Source of the DNA: Achromobacter sp. RTa
GTDB taxonomy: Bacteria > Pseudomonadota > Gammaproteobacteria > Burkholderiales > Burkholderiaceae_B
Assembly (NCBI RefSeq): GCF_000757485.1
Contig: NZ_JPYO01000042.1
Coordinates: 457,954-521,953 of the forward strand
Direction: 5' to 3'
Length of the DNA: 64,000 nt
In this document: in pieces, positions 51,717 to 61,428 of the stretch
Layout: each line of letters begins with the position of its first letter
Numbering within the stretch: position 1 is the first letter of the stretch
Position numbers and translations under genes: made by a program
Notes under the pieces: generated by a model
Seen by the model: the letters and a program-made list of their open reading frames with translations, nothing else
Database searches by the model: none
Told to the model about the DNA's origin: nothing

Positions 51717-53270
51717 ATGTCCTTATCCAACAGCCCAGCGTGGCAACAGTTCATCGCCACGACGCGTTCCGCTTCCAGGCGGGGCGAGCAATTGCGCGTC
51801 ATCAATGCTCCGGGGCTGCGCCTGGACCTGAGCGCGCAGGCGTATTCGCCGGAGCTGCAGAAGGCCGAGGAAGCGCTGCTGGCGCAACAGGGATTCGACG
51901 CCGCCCGCGCCCGCCTGTTCGATGGCGGCAACGCGAACTGGACTGAAGAGCGCGCCGCCTGGCATACCGCGCTGCGCGCGCCCGAACCGCCCGCGATGGT
52001 GGCGAAGGCCGTGCTGGCCGAGCGCGAGCGCCTGCGTGAGTTCGTGCGCGAGGCGGATGCGGCGGACCGCTACGGCTGTGTGCTGCATCTGGGCATCGGC
52101 GGCAGCGATTGGGGGCCGAGGCTGGTTACGCGGGCGTTGCGCCACGGCGGCGCCCGCCGCGAAGTGCGCTTTGCGTCGAACGTGGACTCGCACTCCGTCG
52201 CCGACGCAATGAGCCGCCTGGACCCGCACGATACTCTGGTCATCGTCGCCTCCAAGTCGTTCACGACCACCGAACCGCGGGCCAACGCCGAAGTGGCGAT
52301 GAACTGGCTGCGCGACGCGGGCGTCGCCGATCCGATCAAGCAGGTCGTGGCCGTTACCGCCAACGTCGAGGCCGCGCTCAATCTGGGGATACTGCCCGAC
52401 CACATCTTCCAGATATGGGATTGGGTGGGCGGCCGCTATTCCTTGTGGTCGGCGATCGGCCTTCCTATCGCGCTGGCGCTGGGCAACGACGCCTTCGACC
52501 AGCTGCTGGCGGGCGCCGCCGCCATGGACGAGCACTTCCGCACGGCGCCCTTCGAGGAAAACGCCCCCGTCCAGCTGGCGCTGGCCGGCGTGGTCAACCG
52601 CAGCGTCCTGGGCTACGACTCGTTGGTGATCGCCCCCTACGACGCGCGGCTCTACTACATCGTTCCCTGGGCGCAGCAGCTGGAAATGGAATCGCTGGGC
52701 AAGGTCGCCACCGCGGACGGCAGCCCCGCTGGCGTGCCCACCGGCCCGGCGGTATGGGGCATGTCCGGCACCGACTGCCAGCACACGTTCTTCCAGTGGC
52801 TGCACCAGGACACCGCCGGCGCGCCCGTCGATTTCATCCTGTGCGAGCAGCCCGCCCATGCCTACACGCGGCATCATGAACTGCTGATCGCAAACTGCCT
52901 GGCGCAGCGCTCGGCGCTGCTGCGGGGCAAAACCTACGAAGAGGCGCTGGCCGAGACATCGGCCGCCGAAAGCGATCCGGAACGCGCCCGGCTGCTGGCC
53001 CGGCACCGCGTCCACCCGGGCGGACGCCCGTCTTCGCTCATCGTGCTGCCGCGCCTCGAAGCCTATACGCTGGGCGCGCTGCTGGCTCTTTACGAGCACA
53101 AGGTGTTCACGCAGGGCGTGATCTGGGGCATCAATCCCTTCGACCAATGGGGAGTCGAGTTCGGCAAGGCCCTGGCAAAGAGCATCATGCACGAACTGGA
53201 TACGCCGCAGGCGATCGAACAAGACCCGTCCACGCGCTACTGGATCGACGCGATCGCGCGGCGGCATTGA
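51717..53270 (+). CDS. pgi: Glucose-6-phosphate isomerase
   Basis: The 517-residue enzyme interconverts glucose 6-phosphate and fructose 6-phosphate. Motifs: LGIGGSDWGPRLV, SKSFTTTEPRANAE, GGRYSLWSAIGLPIAL, and the signature GVIWGINPFDQWGVEFGK. It is somewhat shorter than the E. coli enzyme, as is usual in this group. It forms an operon with the mutase and supplies hexose phosphates to the adjoining polysaccharide genes. Confidence 0.96.
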   Translation: MSLSNSPAWQQFIATTRSASRRGEQLRVINAPGLRLDLSAQAYSPELQKAEEALLAQQGFDAARARLFDGGNANWTEERAAWHTALRAPEPPAMVAKAVLAERERLREFVREADAADRYGCVLHLGIGGSDWGPRLVTRALRHGGARREVRFASNVDSHSVADAMSRLDPHDTLVIVASKSFTTTEPRANAEVAMNWLRDAGVADPIKQVVAVTANVEAALNLGILPDHIFQIWDWVGGRYSLWSAIGLPIALALGNDAFDQLLAGAAAMDEHFRTAPFEENAPVQLALAGVVNRSVLGYDSLVIAPYDARLYYIVPWAQQLEMESLGKVATADGSPAGVPTGPAVWGMSGTDCQHTFFQWLHQDTAGAPVDFILCEQPAHAYTRHHELLIANCLAQRSALLRGKTYEEALAETSAAESDPERARLLARHRVHPGGRPSSLIVLPRLEAYTLGALLALYEHKVFTQGVIWGINPFDQWGVEFGKALAKSIMHELDTPQAIEQDPSTRYWIDAIARRH

Positions 53271-53285
53271 AAGCCCCACCCCTCC

Positions 53286-53543
53286 GGGTGTCTGACACCC
53301 TTACCCACCTTCCGAGTGTCTGACATCCTTACCCACCTTCCGAGTGTCTGACACCCTTACGAGACGGCCCCTCAGATTTGATCCCGTGCGACCGGGTGTC
53401 TGACACCGGCTGACTTTGTGGCACCGTCCAGATTCAAGCGCTGTTCAGATACGGCCGGTGTCAGACACCCAGAAACATCGCCTCAAGCATGCTGGTCGTC
53501 TCGTTAGGGTGTCAGACACTCGGAAGGTGGGTATGGGTGAGTA
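53286..53543. repeat. Array of 28-bp repeats with GTGTCTGACACC core
   Basis: Direct units start at 53286, 53314 and 53342 with an exact period of 28; the third is cut short. A further core copy stands at 53394-53409. Inverted copies occur at 53457-53470 and 53508-53543, the last extending through the whole unit. Each core is itself nearly palindromic. The array fills the 275-base gap between the convergent pgi and glycosyltransferase genes and could fold strongly in either RNA. It looks like a dispersed bidirectional terminator repeat. Confidence 0.75.
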
Positions 53544-53545
53544 TG

Positions 53546-54688
53546 TCACACACGCGAATTGGAAAGGCTCTCATACACCCCCACGTGAACCCGCGCGACG
53601 CGTTCAATATCGAACTCGCGTTCCGCCAGCGCCCTTCCCGCCTTGCCCATGGCCTGGCGCAAGGAAGCGTCCGTCGCCAGGCGGGCGATGGCGTCCGCCA
53701 GCGCCTGCGCGTCGCGCACCGGCACCAGCAGGCCGGTCTCGCCGGGCTCGATGGCGTCGCGGCAGCCCGGCACGTCGGTGGTCACGACCGCGCGCGCGCA
53801 AGCCGCGGCTTCTATCAGGGACTTGGGCAGGCCTTCACGGTATGACGGCAGCACGGCGATGTGCGAGGCCGCGTACAACCCCGCCACGTCCGAGCGTTCG
53901 CCCAGCGCGCGAACGCAGCCTTCGCGCTGCCACGCATCCACGTCTTCCTGCGTCGCAGACGCGGGATTGCCGGCGTCCACGCCTCCCACCAGCTGCATTG
54001 TCACAGGCACGCCGCGCTCGCGCAGCAGGCGGGCCGCCTGCACGAACTCCTGCACGCCCTTGTCGCGCAACAGGCGCGCCACCATGGTGGCGACGACCGG
54101 CGGCGCGGGCGGTTCGGGTACGGCCTGGTATGCATCCAGGTCCACGCCGGCGCCGCGGATCATCACGACTTGGTCGTCACGCACCGCGCCCAGCGATTTG
54201 AGAAGGTCGCGGTCGCTGGCGTTCTGGAAGATCACGCGGCTATTGGGATGCCCCAGAGCCAGGCGGTACAGGCGCGCGACCACCGCGCGCACCAGCTTCA
54301 TCTTGAGCGAATTGGACAGGAACACGAAGCCCAGGCCGGAGATGGCCGCGACCATGCCCGGCACTCGTGTCAGGCGCGCGGCAATGCCGCCGTACAGCAC
54401 GGGCTTGATCGTGACCAGATGCACGATCCGCGGGCGCAGTCGGCGGAACAGGCGTACCAGGGCCAGCAGCGTGCCCAACTCCTGCAGGGGATGCTTGCCG
54501 CTGCGCGTCATGGGGATGGCGTGATGCGTCATGCCCAGCGCCTGGATGTCGGCAACGGCCGGCCCCTCCATGGTGGCGACATGCACCTCGTAGCCGTCCC
54601 GCTGCGCCGCCAGCGCCACGGGCACGCGATGCGACATGAAAAATGCCGGGTTGTTGACGACAAACAGCAAGCGGCGTCCGGCGCTCAT
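53546..54688 (-). CDS. GT4-family glycosyltransferase (last gene of the polysaccharide operon)
   Basis: The 380-residue GT-B enzyme has VVNNPAFFMSHRV at the N-terminus and the nucleotide-sugar motif SYREGLPKSLIEAAA (E-x7-E) in the C-terminal lobe. The start MSAGRRLL at 54688 overlaps the previous stop (ATGA), which favours it over an ORF start further upstream. The donor and acceptor sugars are unknown; the N-terminal pattern recalls PglA/WbbL-type transferases. Confidence 0.88.
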   Translation of the reverse strand: MSAGRRLLFVVNNPAFFMSHRVPVALAAQRDGYEVHVATMEGPAVADIQALGMTHHAIPMTRSGKHPLQELGTLLALVRLFRRLRPRIVHLVTIKPVLYGGIAARLTRVPGMVAAISGLGFVFLSNSLKMKLVRAVVARLYRLALGHPNSRVIFQNASDRDLLKSLGAVRDDQVVMIRGAGVDLDAYQAVPEPPAPPVVATMVARLLRDKGVQEFVQAARLLRERGVPVTMQLVGGVDAGNPASATQEDVDAWQREGCVRALGERSDVAGLYAASHIAVLPSYREGLPKSLIEAAACARAVVTTDVPGCRDAIEPGETGLLVPVRDAQALADAIARLATDASLRQAMGKAGRALAEREFDIERVARVHVGVYESLSNSRV

Positions 54689-55842
54689 GCCTGCGCTCCT
54701 GAAATCCGGCGCCATACGGCGATATAGCCCTGCACCATGCGCGCAAGGTCGAAATGCTCCAGCACCCTGGCCCGCCCAGGCCCGCCGGCGCGCTCGCGGC
54801 CGCGGGCGGCCACCTCGCGCAGGCCGGTTTCGATGCCGCGCGCCAGCGCCTCTGCCTGCTCGGGCGGAACCACCACGCCGGCATCGCCCACGATATAGGC
54901 CGCATCCCCGACGTCCGTCACGACGCAGTAGACGCCGCAGGCCATGGCCTCGGCGACCACGTTGGGAAATCCCTCGGCGCAGCTGGACAGGACGTGCAGG
55001 TCCAGGCCGTTCATTGCGGCGGGCACGTCGTCGCTGGGACCGGCCAGCACCAGCCGGTCGCGCAGGCCGAGCCGGTCGATCAGGGCCCCCAGCTCGGGGT
55101 TTTCCGCCGTCATGCCCCGGCCGATCAGCACGCAGCGCAGCCCGGCGTCACGGCCGTCGCGAACCAGCGCGGCTACCGCCCGCAACAGGTTGGCGTGGTC
55201 TTTGAGCGGGTCCCAGCGCGCCACGCAACCGATCACCGGCGCATCGCCCGTCAGGCCCCATTGCGCGCGCATGCGCATGCCGGATGCGCTGTCGGGCGAG
55301 TAGCGCGACAGGTCGTAGCCATTGGATATCACCACCAGCCGGTCGCGCCGGTAGCCTTTGTCGGCATGGCGTTCCGCGGCCTTCTGCGCGGCGCACACGA
55401 TGGCCCTGGGCACGCTGCCGGACAGCAGCGCGCACGCGCGCAGCACCAGGCGCGCCGACCGGCTGCTGCGTTCGAGATGTTCGCCGGAATTGCGGATGCC
55501 CCAGGCGATGGCGCGCACGCCCGCCAAGCGGGCGGCCAGGCCGCCGATCAGGTCGGCGTGGTACATCCAGGTCTGCACTGCGTCGGGGCGCGTGCGGGCG
55601 ATGAGCCCGCGCAAGGCCATGAAGCCCCCCGGGCTGACCCGTCCGCGCTTCATGCCCAGCGCGTGCACGGCCACGCCGGCGGCGCGCAGGCGCTCGCCGT
55701 AGATGCCTTCGTCGGTCAGCGACACGACGACGTGCTCCACGCCCGCCTCCGGATACGTGGCCAGACGGAACAGCACGGATTCCGCGCCGCCCTGCCCCAG
55801 GCCGGTAATGACATGCAGGACCCGCAGCGCTCCGGCGCTCAT
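54685..55842 (-). CDS. GT4-family glycosyltransferase
   Basis: The protein has 385 residues. The N-terminal Rossmann lobe has HVITGLGQGGAESVLF. The C-terminal lobe has GCVARWDPLKDHANLL and SCAEGFPNVVAEAMA (E-x7-E). It overlaps its neighbours by 4 bases on both sides, consistent with coupled translation in one operon. It is predicted to add one sugar of the repeat unit at the inner membrane. Confidence 0.9.
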   Translation of the reverse strand: MSAGALRVLHVITGLGQGGAESVLFRLATYPEAGVEHVVVSLTDEGIYGERLRAAGVAVHALGMKRGRVSPGGFMALRGLIARTRPDAVQTWMYHADLIGGLAARLAGVRAIAWGIRNSGEHLERSSRSARLVLRACALLSGSVPRAIVCAAQKAAERHADKGYRRDRLVVISNGYDLSRYSPDSASGMRMRAQWGLTGDAPVIGCVARWDPLKDHANLLRAVAALVRDGRDAGLRCVLIGRGMTAENPELGALIDRLGLRDRLVLAGPSDDVPAAMNGLDLHVLSSCAEGFPNVVAEAMACGVYCVVTDVGDAAYIVGDAGVVVPPEQAEALARGIETGLREVAARGRERAGGPGRARVLEHFDLARMVQGYIAVWRRISGAQA

Positions 55843-56951
55843 CGCCCTTCCCTCACCGCTTCGAACAGCTCATCCCATTCCGCCAGCACGCTGGCCAGCG
55901 CGTAGCGTTGCCGGACGGCCGCCGAGCCGCGCATGCCCAGCTGTTCGCGTAGGGCGATGTCGCTCATGAGGCGATGCAGGGCGTCGCGCAGCGCCTGGCG
56001 GTTGCCGGCGGGCACCAGCAGCGCATCCTCGCCGTCCCGCGTCATTTCACGGGGACCGCTGGGGCAGTCGAACGCCACGCACGGCAGGCCCAGCGACATG
56101 GCTTCCAGCAGCACGTTGGGGAACCCTTCCACCAGCGAGCTCAGCACGAAGGCCTGGCCGCGCGCCAGCTCATCCCAGGGCGCCTCGGTGCGGCCAGGCA
56201 GGCTGACGCGGGATTGCAGGCCCAGGCGCGCGATCTGCTGCTCCAGCGCGCCGCGTTCGGGGCCTTCCCCCCAGATGCGCAGGTCCCAGTCCGGGAATTC
56301 GGGCGCCAGCTGGGCGAACACATCGATGAGCAGGTCGAACTGCTTGTCGGTAACCAGCCGTCCCATCGCGAGCAGTTCGCGGGGACCATCCTCGCGCTGG
56401 CGCACGCGCGGCGCGTCCAGTAAGGGCGCGGGCAAGGGATTGGGAATGACAGCCAGGCGCTTGATGCCGGGCACCTGGCGCGAGAACGGGCCCGCCGTGT
56501 CCTCCGCCTGCACAGTGACCATGTCGGCGCGCGGATAGAGCAGGCGGCGCAGCTTGCGCCACACGGAGCCCGTAGTGGTCTCGGCCACCGGGTTCGTGCG
56601 CTCGCAGACGATGAGCGGGACGCCCAGGCCCCGCGTGGCCAGGATGGCGGCCACGTTGACGTTGGTCAGGAACGACACCACGACGTCCGGCCGAGTGTCG
56701 CGGATGTGCCTGCGCAGCACCAGCAGGCGCCTGAAGGCGGCCATGGCGCCCGAGGCGCGCGTGCCCGCCAGGTCCGCCAGCCACGCCAGCTCCACCTTGT
56801 CCGAAAGCGGATAGAAGCAGGTTCCCTTGGATGAGTAGGTAGGCGTCAGGGTGACGGAGTTTCCGCGCTCGGCCCAGGCGTTGACCAGCGTCGCCGCGAC
56901 ACGCTCGGCGCCGCCCGCATGCATGGAACTGACCAGCATCAGTATTTTCAT
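55839..56951 (-). CDS. GT4-family glycosyltransferase
   Basis: The protein has 370 residues. LVSSMHAGGAERVAATLVNAW at the start and SLVEGFPNVLLEAMS (E-x7-E) later mark a retaining GT-B enzyme. It is clearly similar to the enzyme at 58935-60077 (PxSGPREM/VREG region, VIPNP motif), so the two are probably duplicates with diverged specificity. It begins 3 bases after the asnB-like gene ends. Confidence 0.9.
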   Translation of the reverse strand: MKILMLVSSMHAGGAERVAATLVNAWAERGNSVTLTPTYSSKGTCFYPLSDKVELAWLADLAGTRASGAMAAFRRLLVLRRHIRDTRPDVVVSFLTNVNVAAILATRGLGVPLIVCERTNPVAETTTGSVWRKLRRLLYPRADMVTVQAEDTAGPFSRQVPGIKRLAVIPNPLPAPLLDAPRVRQREDGPRELLAMGRLVTDKQFDLLIDVFAQLAPEFPDWDLRIWGEGPERGALEQQIARLGLQSRVSLPGRTEAPWDELARGQAFVLSSLVEGFPNVLLEAMSLGLPCVAFDCPSGPREMTRDGEDALLVPAGNRQALRDALHRLMSDIALREQLGMRGSAAVRQRYALASVLAEWDELFEAVREGR

Positions 56952-56954
56952 ACG

Positions 56955-58886
56955 TCAAAGACTCCCAACCGTTCCTCCTTGATCCGCGCCGTTGCGATAG
57001 CGGTCCAGCCAGGCCTGCATCATCAGCACGCCCCAAAGATGGCTGTCCCAGTTGCGATGCCCCGAAGAATGCTCGCGCCATTTGCGCAGGATGGGTTCGG
57101 GTTCGAACCAGCCCTCCTGGCGCAGGCGCGCGGGGTCCAGCAGCGCCTCGGCCCATTCGCGCAGCGGGCCGCGCAGCCAGGCGGCCAACGGCACGGCGAA
57201 ACCGCGCTTGGGCCGGTCCACCAGAGACTGCGGCACGTGGCGGTACAGCACCTGGCGCAGCAACCATTTGCCCGTGTTGCCGCGCACCTTGTAGCGGTGC
57301 GGCAGGCTCCAGGCGAACTCGTACACGCGATGGTCGATCAGCGGCACCCGCGTCTCCAGGCTGACCGCCATGGCGGCGCGGTCCACCTTGACCAGGATGT
57401 CGTCCGGCAGGTAGGTCACCGTGTCGAGCTTCATCATGGATTCGAACGTGCTTCCGCGCATGACCCGCGCGAACTCGGACACGGGCTCCACGCCCCCTTT
57501 CACCACGCTCGACGGATCGGCCCAATACGACACGAAATGGCGGTAGAACTCGCCGCGCGTATCGGCGCGCAGGAGCTCTCCCAGCTTGCCGACCTTGCCG
57601 CGCCAGGCGCCGCGCCCAGGCAGGAGGGCCGACGCGCTGAGCAGGGCGCCGGCAGGCTTGCGCATCACGGCGGGGATCCGCTCGCACTGGTCCCACCATT
57701 TGTTCACGCGGAAATAGCGCGAATAGCCGCCGAAGAGCTCGTCGCCGCCATCCCCGGACAACGCGACCGTGACGTGCTGGCGAGCCATGTGCGTGACCAG
57801 GGAGGTCGGGATCTGCGACGAATCCGCGAACGGCTCGTCGTACATGTCGGCGAGCTTGGGCACCACGGCCAGCGCGTCTTCCGCCGTCACGTACAGCTCG
57901 GTGTGATCGGTGCCCAGGTGCGCGGCCACCGCCTTGGCATGCTGCGCCTCGTCATAGCCCTTCTCGTGGAAACCGATGGCGAAGGTGCGCACGGGCTGCG
58001 AGCTCTGGGCCTGCATCAGGGCGACGATGGTCGACGAATCGATGCCTCCGGAAAGGAATGCGCCCAGGCTGACGTCGGCCAGCATCTGGCCGCCCACCGC
58101 CTTGGACAGCACGCCTTCCAGCGCGTCCGAAGCCTGCGCGTCCGTCTCGAACGACAGCGGCGATTTCGCGGCGGTGTCGGCGGCCTCGCGGGCCGACCAA
58201 TACACGCGCGGCTCGGGCATGCGGCGGCTGCGCGTATCGTCTGCGGTGAACTCGACCCAGGTGCCCGGCGGCAGCTTGGCGATGCCTTCGTAGATGGATT
58301 GCGGCGCCGGGATATAGTTGTGCCGCATGAACGACGCCAGCGCGTTGCGGTTCAGCTCGCGGCCGAAGCCGGGTATGGGCATCAGGCCCTTGAGCTCGGA
58401 AGCGAACACGAGCTCGGCGCCCGAATAGCCGTAATACAGCGGCTTCTCGCCCATGCGGTCGCGCGCCAGCACCAGCTTGCGCGAGGCGCGGTCCCACAGC
58501 GCGATGGCGAACATCCCCACCGCTGCCTGCAGCGTGGCCTCGATGCCCAGCGAGGTAAAGCCCGCCAGCAGGGTCTCGGTGTCGGAATGGCCGCGCCAGG
58601 ACGGCGCCAGCGCCGATTGCTCGAGCTGCTTGCGGATGTCCAGGTGGTTGTAGATTTCGCCGTTGAACACCATGACGTAGCGGCCGCAGGCGGAAGTCAT
58701 GGGTTGGTGGCCCGCTTCGGTCAGGTCCAGGATCGCCAGGCGCACGTGCGCCAGCGCCAGCTCGGCTTCGGGGTCTTCCCAGAATCCATTGCTGTCGGGC
58801 CCGCGATGGCGGATGCGGCGGCAGCTCTCCGCCAGCACTTGCTCCTTGTTCCCGATGGGGCCCCAGATACCGACTATTCCGCACAT
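56955..58886 (-). CDS. asnB: Asparagine-synthase-like amidotransferase of the polysaccharide cluster
   Basis: The 643-residue protein starts MCGIVGIWG, with Cys2 as the glutaminase nucleophile. The class II amidotransferase domain (about 1-210) is followed by the AMP-forming synthetase domain with SGGIDSSTIVALMQ and LSGDGGDELFGGYSRY. In surface-glycan loci such enzymes often amidate uronic-acid residues rather than make free asparagine. Here that would suit a HexNAc-uronic acid made by TviB, which is an inference. Confidence 0.92.
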   Translation of the reverse strand: MCGIVGIWGPIGNKEQVLAESCRRIRHRGPDSNGFWEDPEAELALAHVRLAILDLTEAGHQPMTSACGRYVMVFNGEIYNHLDIRKQLEQSALAPSWRGHSDTETLLAGFTSLGIEATLQAAVGMFAIALWDRASRKLVLARDRMGEKPLYYGYSGAELVFASELKGLMPIPGFGRELNRNALASFMRHNYIPAPQSIYEGIAKLPPGTWVEFTADDTRSRRMPEPRVYWSAREAADTAAKSPLSFETDAQASDALEGVLSKAVGGQMLADVSLGAFLSGGIDSSTIVALMQAQSSQPVRTFAIGFHEKGYDEAQHAKAVAAHLGTDHTELYVTAEDALAVVPKLADMYDEPFADSSQIPTSLVTHMARQHVTVALSGDGGDELFGGYSRYFRVNKWWDQCERIPAVMRKPAGALLSASALLPGRGAWRGKVGKLGELLRADTRGEFYRHFVSYWADPSSVVKGGVEPVSEFARVMRGSTFESMMKLDTVTYLPDDILVKVDRAAMAVSLETRVPLIDHRVYEFAWSLPHRYKVRGNTGKWLLRQVLYRHVPQSLVDRPKRGFAVPLAAWLRGPLREWAEALLDPARLRQEGWFEPEPILRKWREHSSGHRNWDSHLWGVLMMQAWLDRYRNGADQGGTVGSL

Positions 58887-58934
58887 GATGATGTTCTCGT
58901 TGTCACCGTAGCGACGGCGCGGCGCGCATGGGCC

Positions 58935-60077
58935 CTAGCGGCCCTGTCCGCGCACGCCGTCAAAAAGTTCTTGCCATTTCTGCAACACGCGCGCGGCCGA
59001 AAAACGGTCGCGCACTTCGATTGCCGCCTGCGCCATGCGGCGGCGTTCCTCGGCGTCGCTCATGACGGCGTCCAGCGCCTTGCAAAGCGCTGGCACATCG
59101 CCATTGGGCCGGACCAGCACGCCGTCCACCCCTTCCCGCACGATTTCGCGCGGACCGGTATCGCAATCGAATGAGACCGCGGCAAGGCCGCTGGCCATGG
59201 ATTCGAGCAGGGTATTCGACAGCCCTTCGAAGCGCGAGGTCAATACGTAGAGATCGGCGCTTTCATACCAGTCGCCGACATTGCCCGCGCGGCCCGGCAT
59301 GAAGACGCGCCGCTCCAGGCCGGCTTCGCGCACCTGCGCCTCGAGCGCGCCCCGCTCGTCGCCCTCGCCCAGGATAACCAAGTCCCAGTCAGGATGCGAT
59401 GCCGCAAGTTGCGCATAGGCCTGGATCAGAAGATCGAAGCCCTTGTCCGCGTGCAGCCGGCCCACCGCCAGCAAACGCTTGCGGCCGTCGCCCGCAATGG
59501 GGGGCAGGATGGGTTCGGCGCGCGGCAGCGGGAAATGCACCGGATTGGGAATGACGGCCAGGCGGCAGCCCTGTACATGCCGGTCCAGCCAGTCCGCGGT
59601 GCCGCGCGTCAGCGCCACGACGCTCGCCGCGCGCGGATAGGTCAGGCGCCGCAGGCGCTGCCAGAAGCCCGACAGGGTCTGCGAAGGAGGATGCGTGTGC
59701 TCGGTCGCGATCACCCGGCAGGACAGCCCCGCGCAGGCCAGCACGGACAGCACGGAGGCCGTCGTCATCATGCCCAGCACGATATCGGGACGGAACGAGC
59801 GGACCACGCGGCGCAGCGCGCGCACGCGCTGCACGTTGCCCCAGATGCCCCGCAGGCCGCCGCCCTCGCCTGCGGTGTGCAGCACTTCGCGCCGGACCTT
59901 GGGGTGCAGGGCGTAAACATCGCCCTCGGCGCTCGCCTGGGTGACCACCATGACGTCGCGGCCCATCCCGGCCCAGTGCGCGCTCAGGTCGGCGGCCACC
60001 CGTTCGGCGCCGCCGCCATGCAGCGAATGGATGAACAGCAATACTCGCAGGGGCCGGCCAGAATCGGTCGGGGCCAT
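58935..60077 (-). CDS. GT4-family glycosyltransferase
   Basis: The protein has 380 residues. LLFIHSLHGGGAERVAADLSA, VIPNPV, GRLHADKGFDLLIQAYAQL and SRFEGLSNTLLESMA (E-x7-E) define the GT4 fold. It is similar to the product of 55839-56951. It starts directly after the flippase stop and is part of the same operon. Confidence 0.9.
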   Translation of the reverse strand: MAPTDSGRPLRVLLFIHSLHGGGAERVAADLSAHWAGMGRDVMVVTQASAEGDVYALHPKVRREVLHTAGEGGGLRGIWGNVQRVRALRRVVRSFRPDIVLGMMTTASVLSVLACAGLSCRVIATEHTHPPSQTLSGFWQRLRRLTYPRAASVVALTRGTADWLDRHVQGCRLAVIPNPVHFPLPRAEPILPPIAGDGRKRLLAVGRLHADKGFDLLIQAYAQLAASHPDWDLVILGEGDERGALEAQVREAGLERRVFMPGRAGNVGDWYESADLYVLTSRFEGLSNTLLESMASGLAAVSFDCDTGPREIVREGVDGVLVRPNGDVPALCKALDAVMSDAEERRRMAQAAIEVRDRFSAARVLQKWQELFDGVRGQGR

Positions 60078-61427
60078 TCAATCTGCCTCCTTGGGTTCGG
60101 CCCTGCGCATCGCCACCGCCAGGTAGCAGGCGAAGGACAGCACATACATGCAACTGGTCGCCAGCATGATGCCGGCCGCCCCCATGCGGGGCGCCAGCAC
60201 GGTGTTCAGCACCGCCTTCAGGGCGAAGTTGGCCACGGCAATGGCGGCCATGATGCGATAGCGGTTCTGGCTCGCCAGCAATTGCACCAGGATCAGCACG
60301 CCGAAATAGAACGGCAGTTGCAGCAGCCCCCAGCGCAGCACGTGCGCGACGGCCTGGGTATTCTCCGCCGTGAAGGCGCCGCGCTGGAACAGCAGCGCCA
60401 CGCCCCACGGCGCCAGCACCCAGCCGACCAGCACCACCGCGCCGCCCGCGGCCAGCATCAGCAGGGACCACTTCAAGGCCATGGCGCGCGCGCGCGCGGT
60501 GTCGCCGCGCGCCTGCACGTCGGCCAGCACGGGCAGCGCCGCGCGGCCCACCGACACCGCCCCGATGCCCAGCAGCAGGGACAGCAGCCGGCTGGCGTAG
60601 CCCAGCGTGGCGTTGGCGTTCGCGCCCAGGTTGGCGGCGGCGTACTGGTCCAGCGGCCCGACGAAGCTCATGGCTACCTGGCCGATCAGCATCACGCCGG
60701 CGGCGCTCATCAATTCCGGCCAGTGCGGCGAGCGCAGCGACAGGCGCGGCGCCCCCCAGAATCCGCCGTCGGCGCGCGCCGCCAGCCAGGCGAGCCAGAC
60801 CGTCTGGATGACATAGCCCACCAGGGTGCCCCACAACAGCGGCCCCACCCCGTCGGCGCTGGCCGCCAGCATGACCCAGGCCAGCGTCGCCACGGCGGGC
60901 ACGCTGTCCAGCAGGGTATTGACGTGCCGCTCCTGCGCGCGCAGGCGGGCGGCGCTGATGCCGGCGACGAGCAGCAGCGCGGATACGGGCGCGAACGCGG
61001 CGAGCAACTGGCCGGTCATGTCGCCCACGCGGGCCGACAGGCCTTCCCCCAGCATGCCGAGCACTTGCGGCCAGGCAAGCCACGTCAGCAGCGCCAGGGC
61101 GACTCCCGCCGCCGCGACCCAGCCCTGCAGCTCGCCGATGAACAGGTTTCTTTCGGATTCTTCCGCGCGGCGCAATCGCACCAGCACCGGGATCAGGACC
61201 ACCGACAGCACGCCCACGATCGTCACGGGCAGCCAGGTGGCCATCGTCATTGTGAATTGATAGGCGTCCACGGCGTCGCTGACGCCGTAGCGGTACGCCA
61301 CCGCCATCTCCTTGATGGCGCCGGCGGCCTTGCCCAGCAGCAGGAACACCGCCACCCGGAACGCGCCCTTGAAAATGCGCTGATGGTCCGGGTGGATGCT
61401 GCCGAGTTTTCTGACGAGTGCTTTCAA
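60078..61427 (-). CDS. MurJ/Wzx-like lipid-linked oligosaccharide flippase
   Basis: The 449-residue polytopic protein has about 12-14 membrane helices and the MurJ/MviN-type pattern (KEMAVAYRYGVSDAVDAYQF near the start, QYAAANLG, GYASRLLSLLLGIG, LFQRGAF). It is probably the polysaccharide-unit flippase of the cluster rather than the essential MurJ. The best start is a TTG at 61427, two bases after the stop of tviC; no ATG or GTG is available before the conserved region. The upstream in-frame extension is a shadow. Confidence 0.82.
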   Translation of the reverse strand: MKALVRKLGSIHPDHQRIFKGAFRVAVFLLLGKAAGAIKEMAVAYRYGVSDAVDAYQFTMTMATWLPVTIVGVLSVVLIPVLVRLRRAEESERNLFIGELQGWVAAAGVALALLTWLAWPQVLGMLGEGLSARVGDMTGQLLAAFAPVSALLLVAGISAARLRAQERHVNTLLDSVPAVATLAWVMLAASADGVGPLLWGTLVGYVIQTVWLAWLAARADGGFWGAPRLSLRSPHWPELMSAAGVMLIGQVAMSFVGPLDQYAAANLGANANATLGYASRLLSLLLGIGAVSVGRAALPVLADVQARGDTARARAMALKWSLLMLAAGGAVVLVGWVLAPWGVALLFQRGAFTAENTQAVAHVLRWGLLQLPFYFGVLILVQLLASQNRYRIMAAIAVANFALKAVLNTVLAPRMGAAGIMLATSCMYVLSFACYLAVAMRRAEPKEAD

Positions 61428-61428
61428 A

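Noticed and set aside
53286-53543. CRISPR array
   Set aside because: Units touch without spacers, copies occur in both orientations, and no cas genes are near.
56919-59174. 751-residue ORF opposite asnB and a glycosyltransferase
   Set aside because: It spans two genes antisense. The composition is shadow-like.
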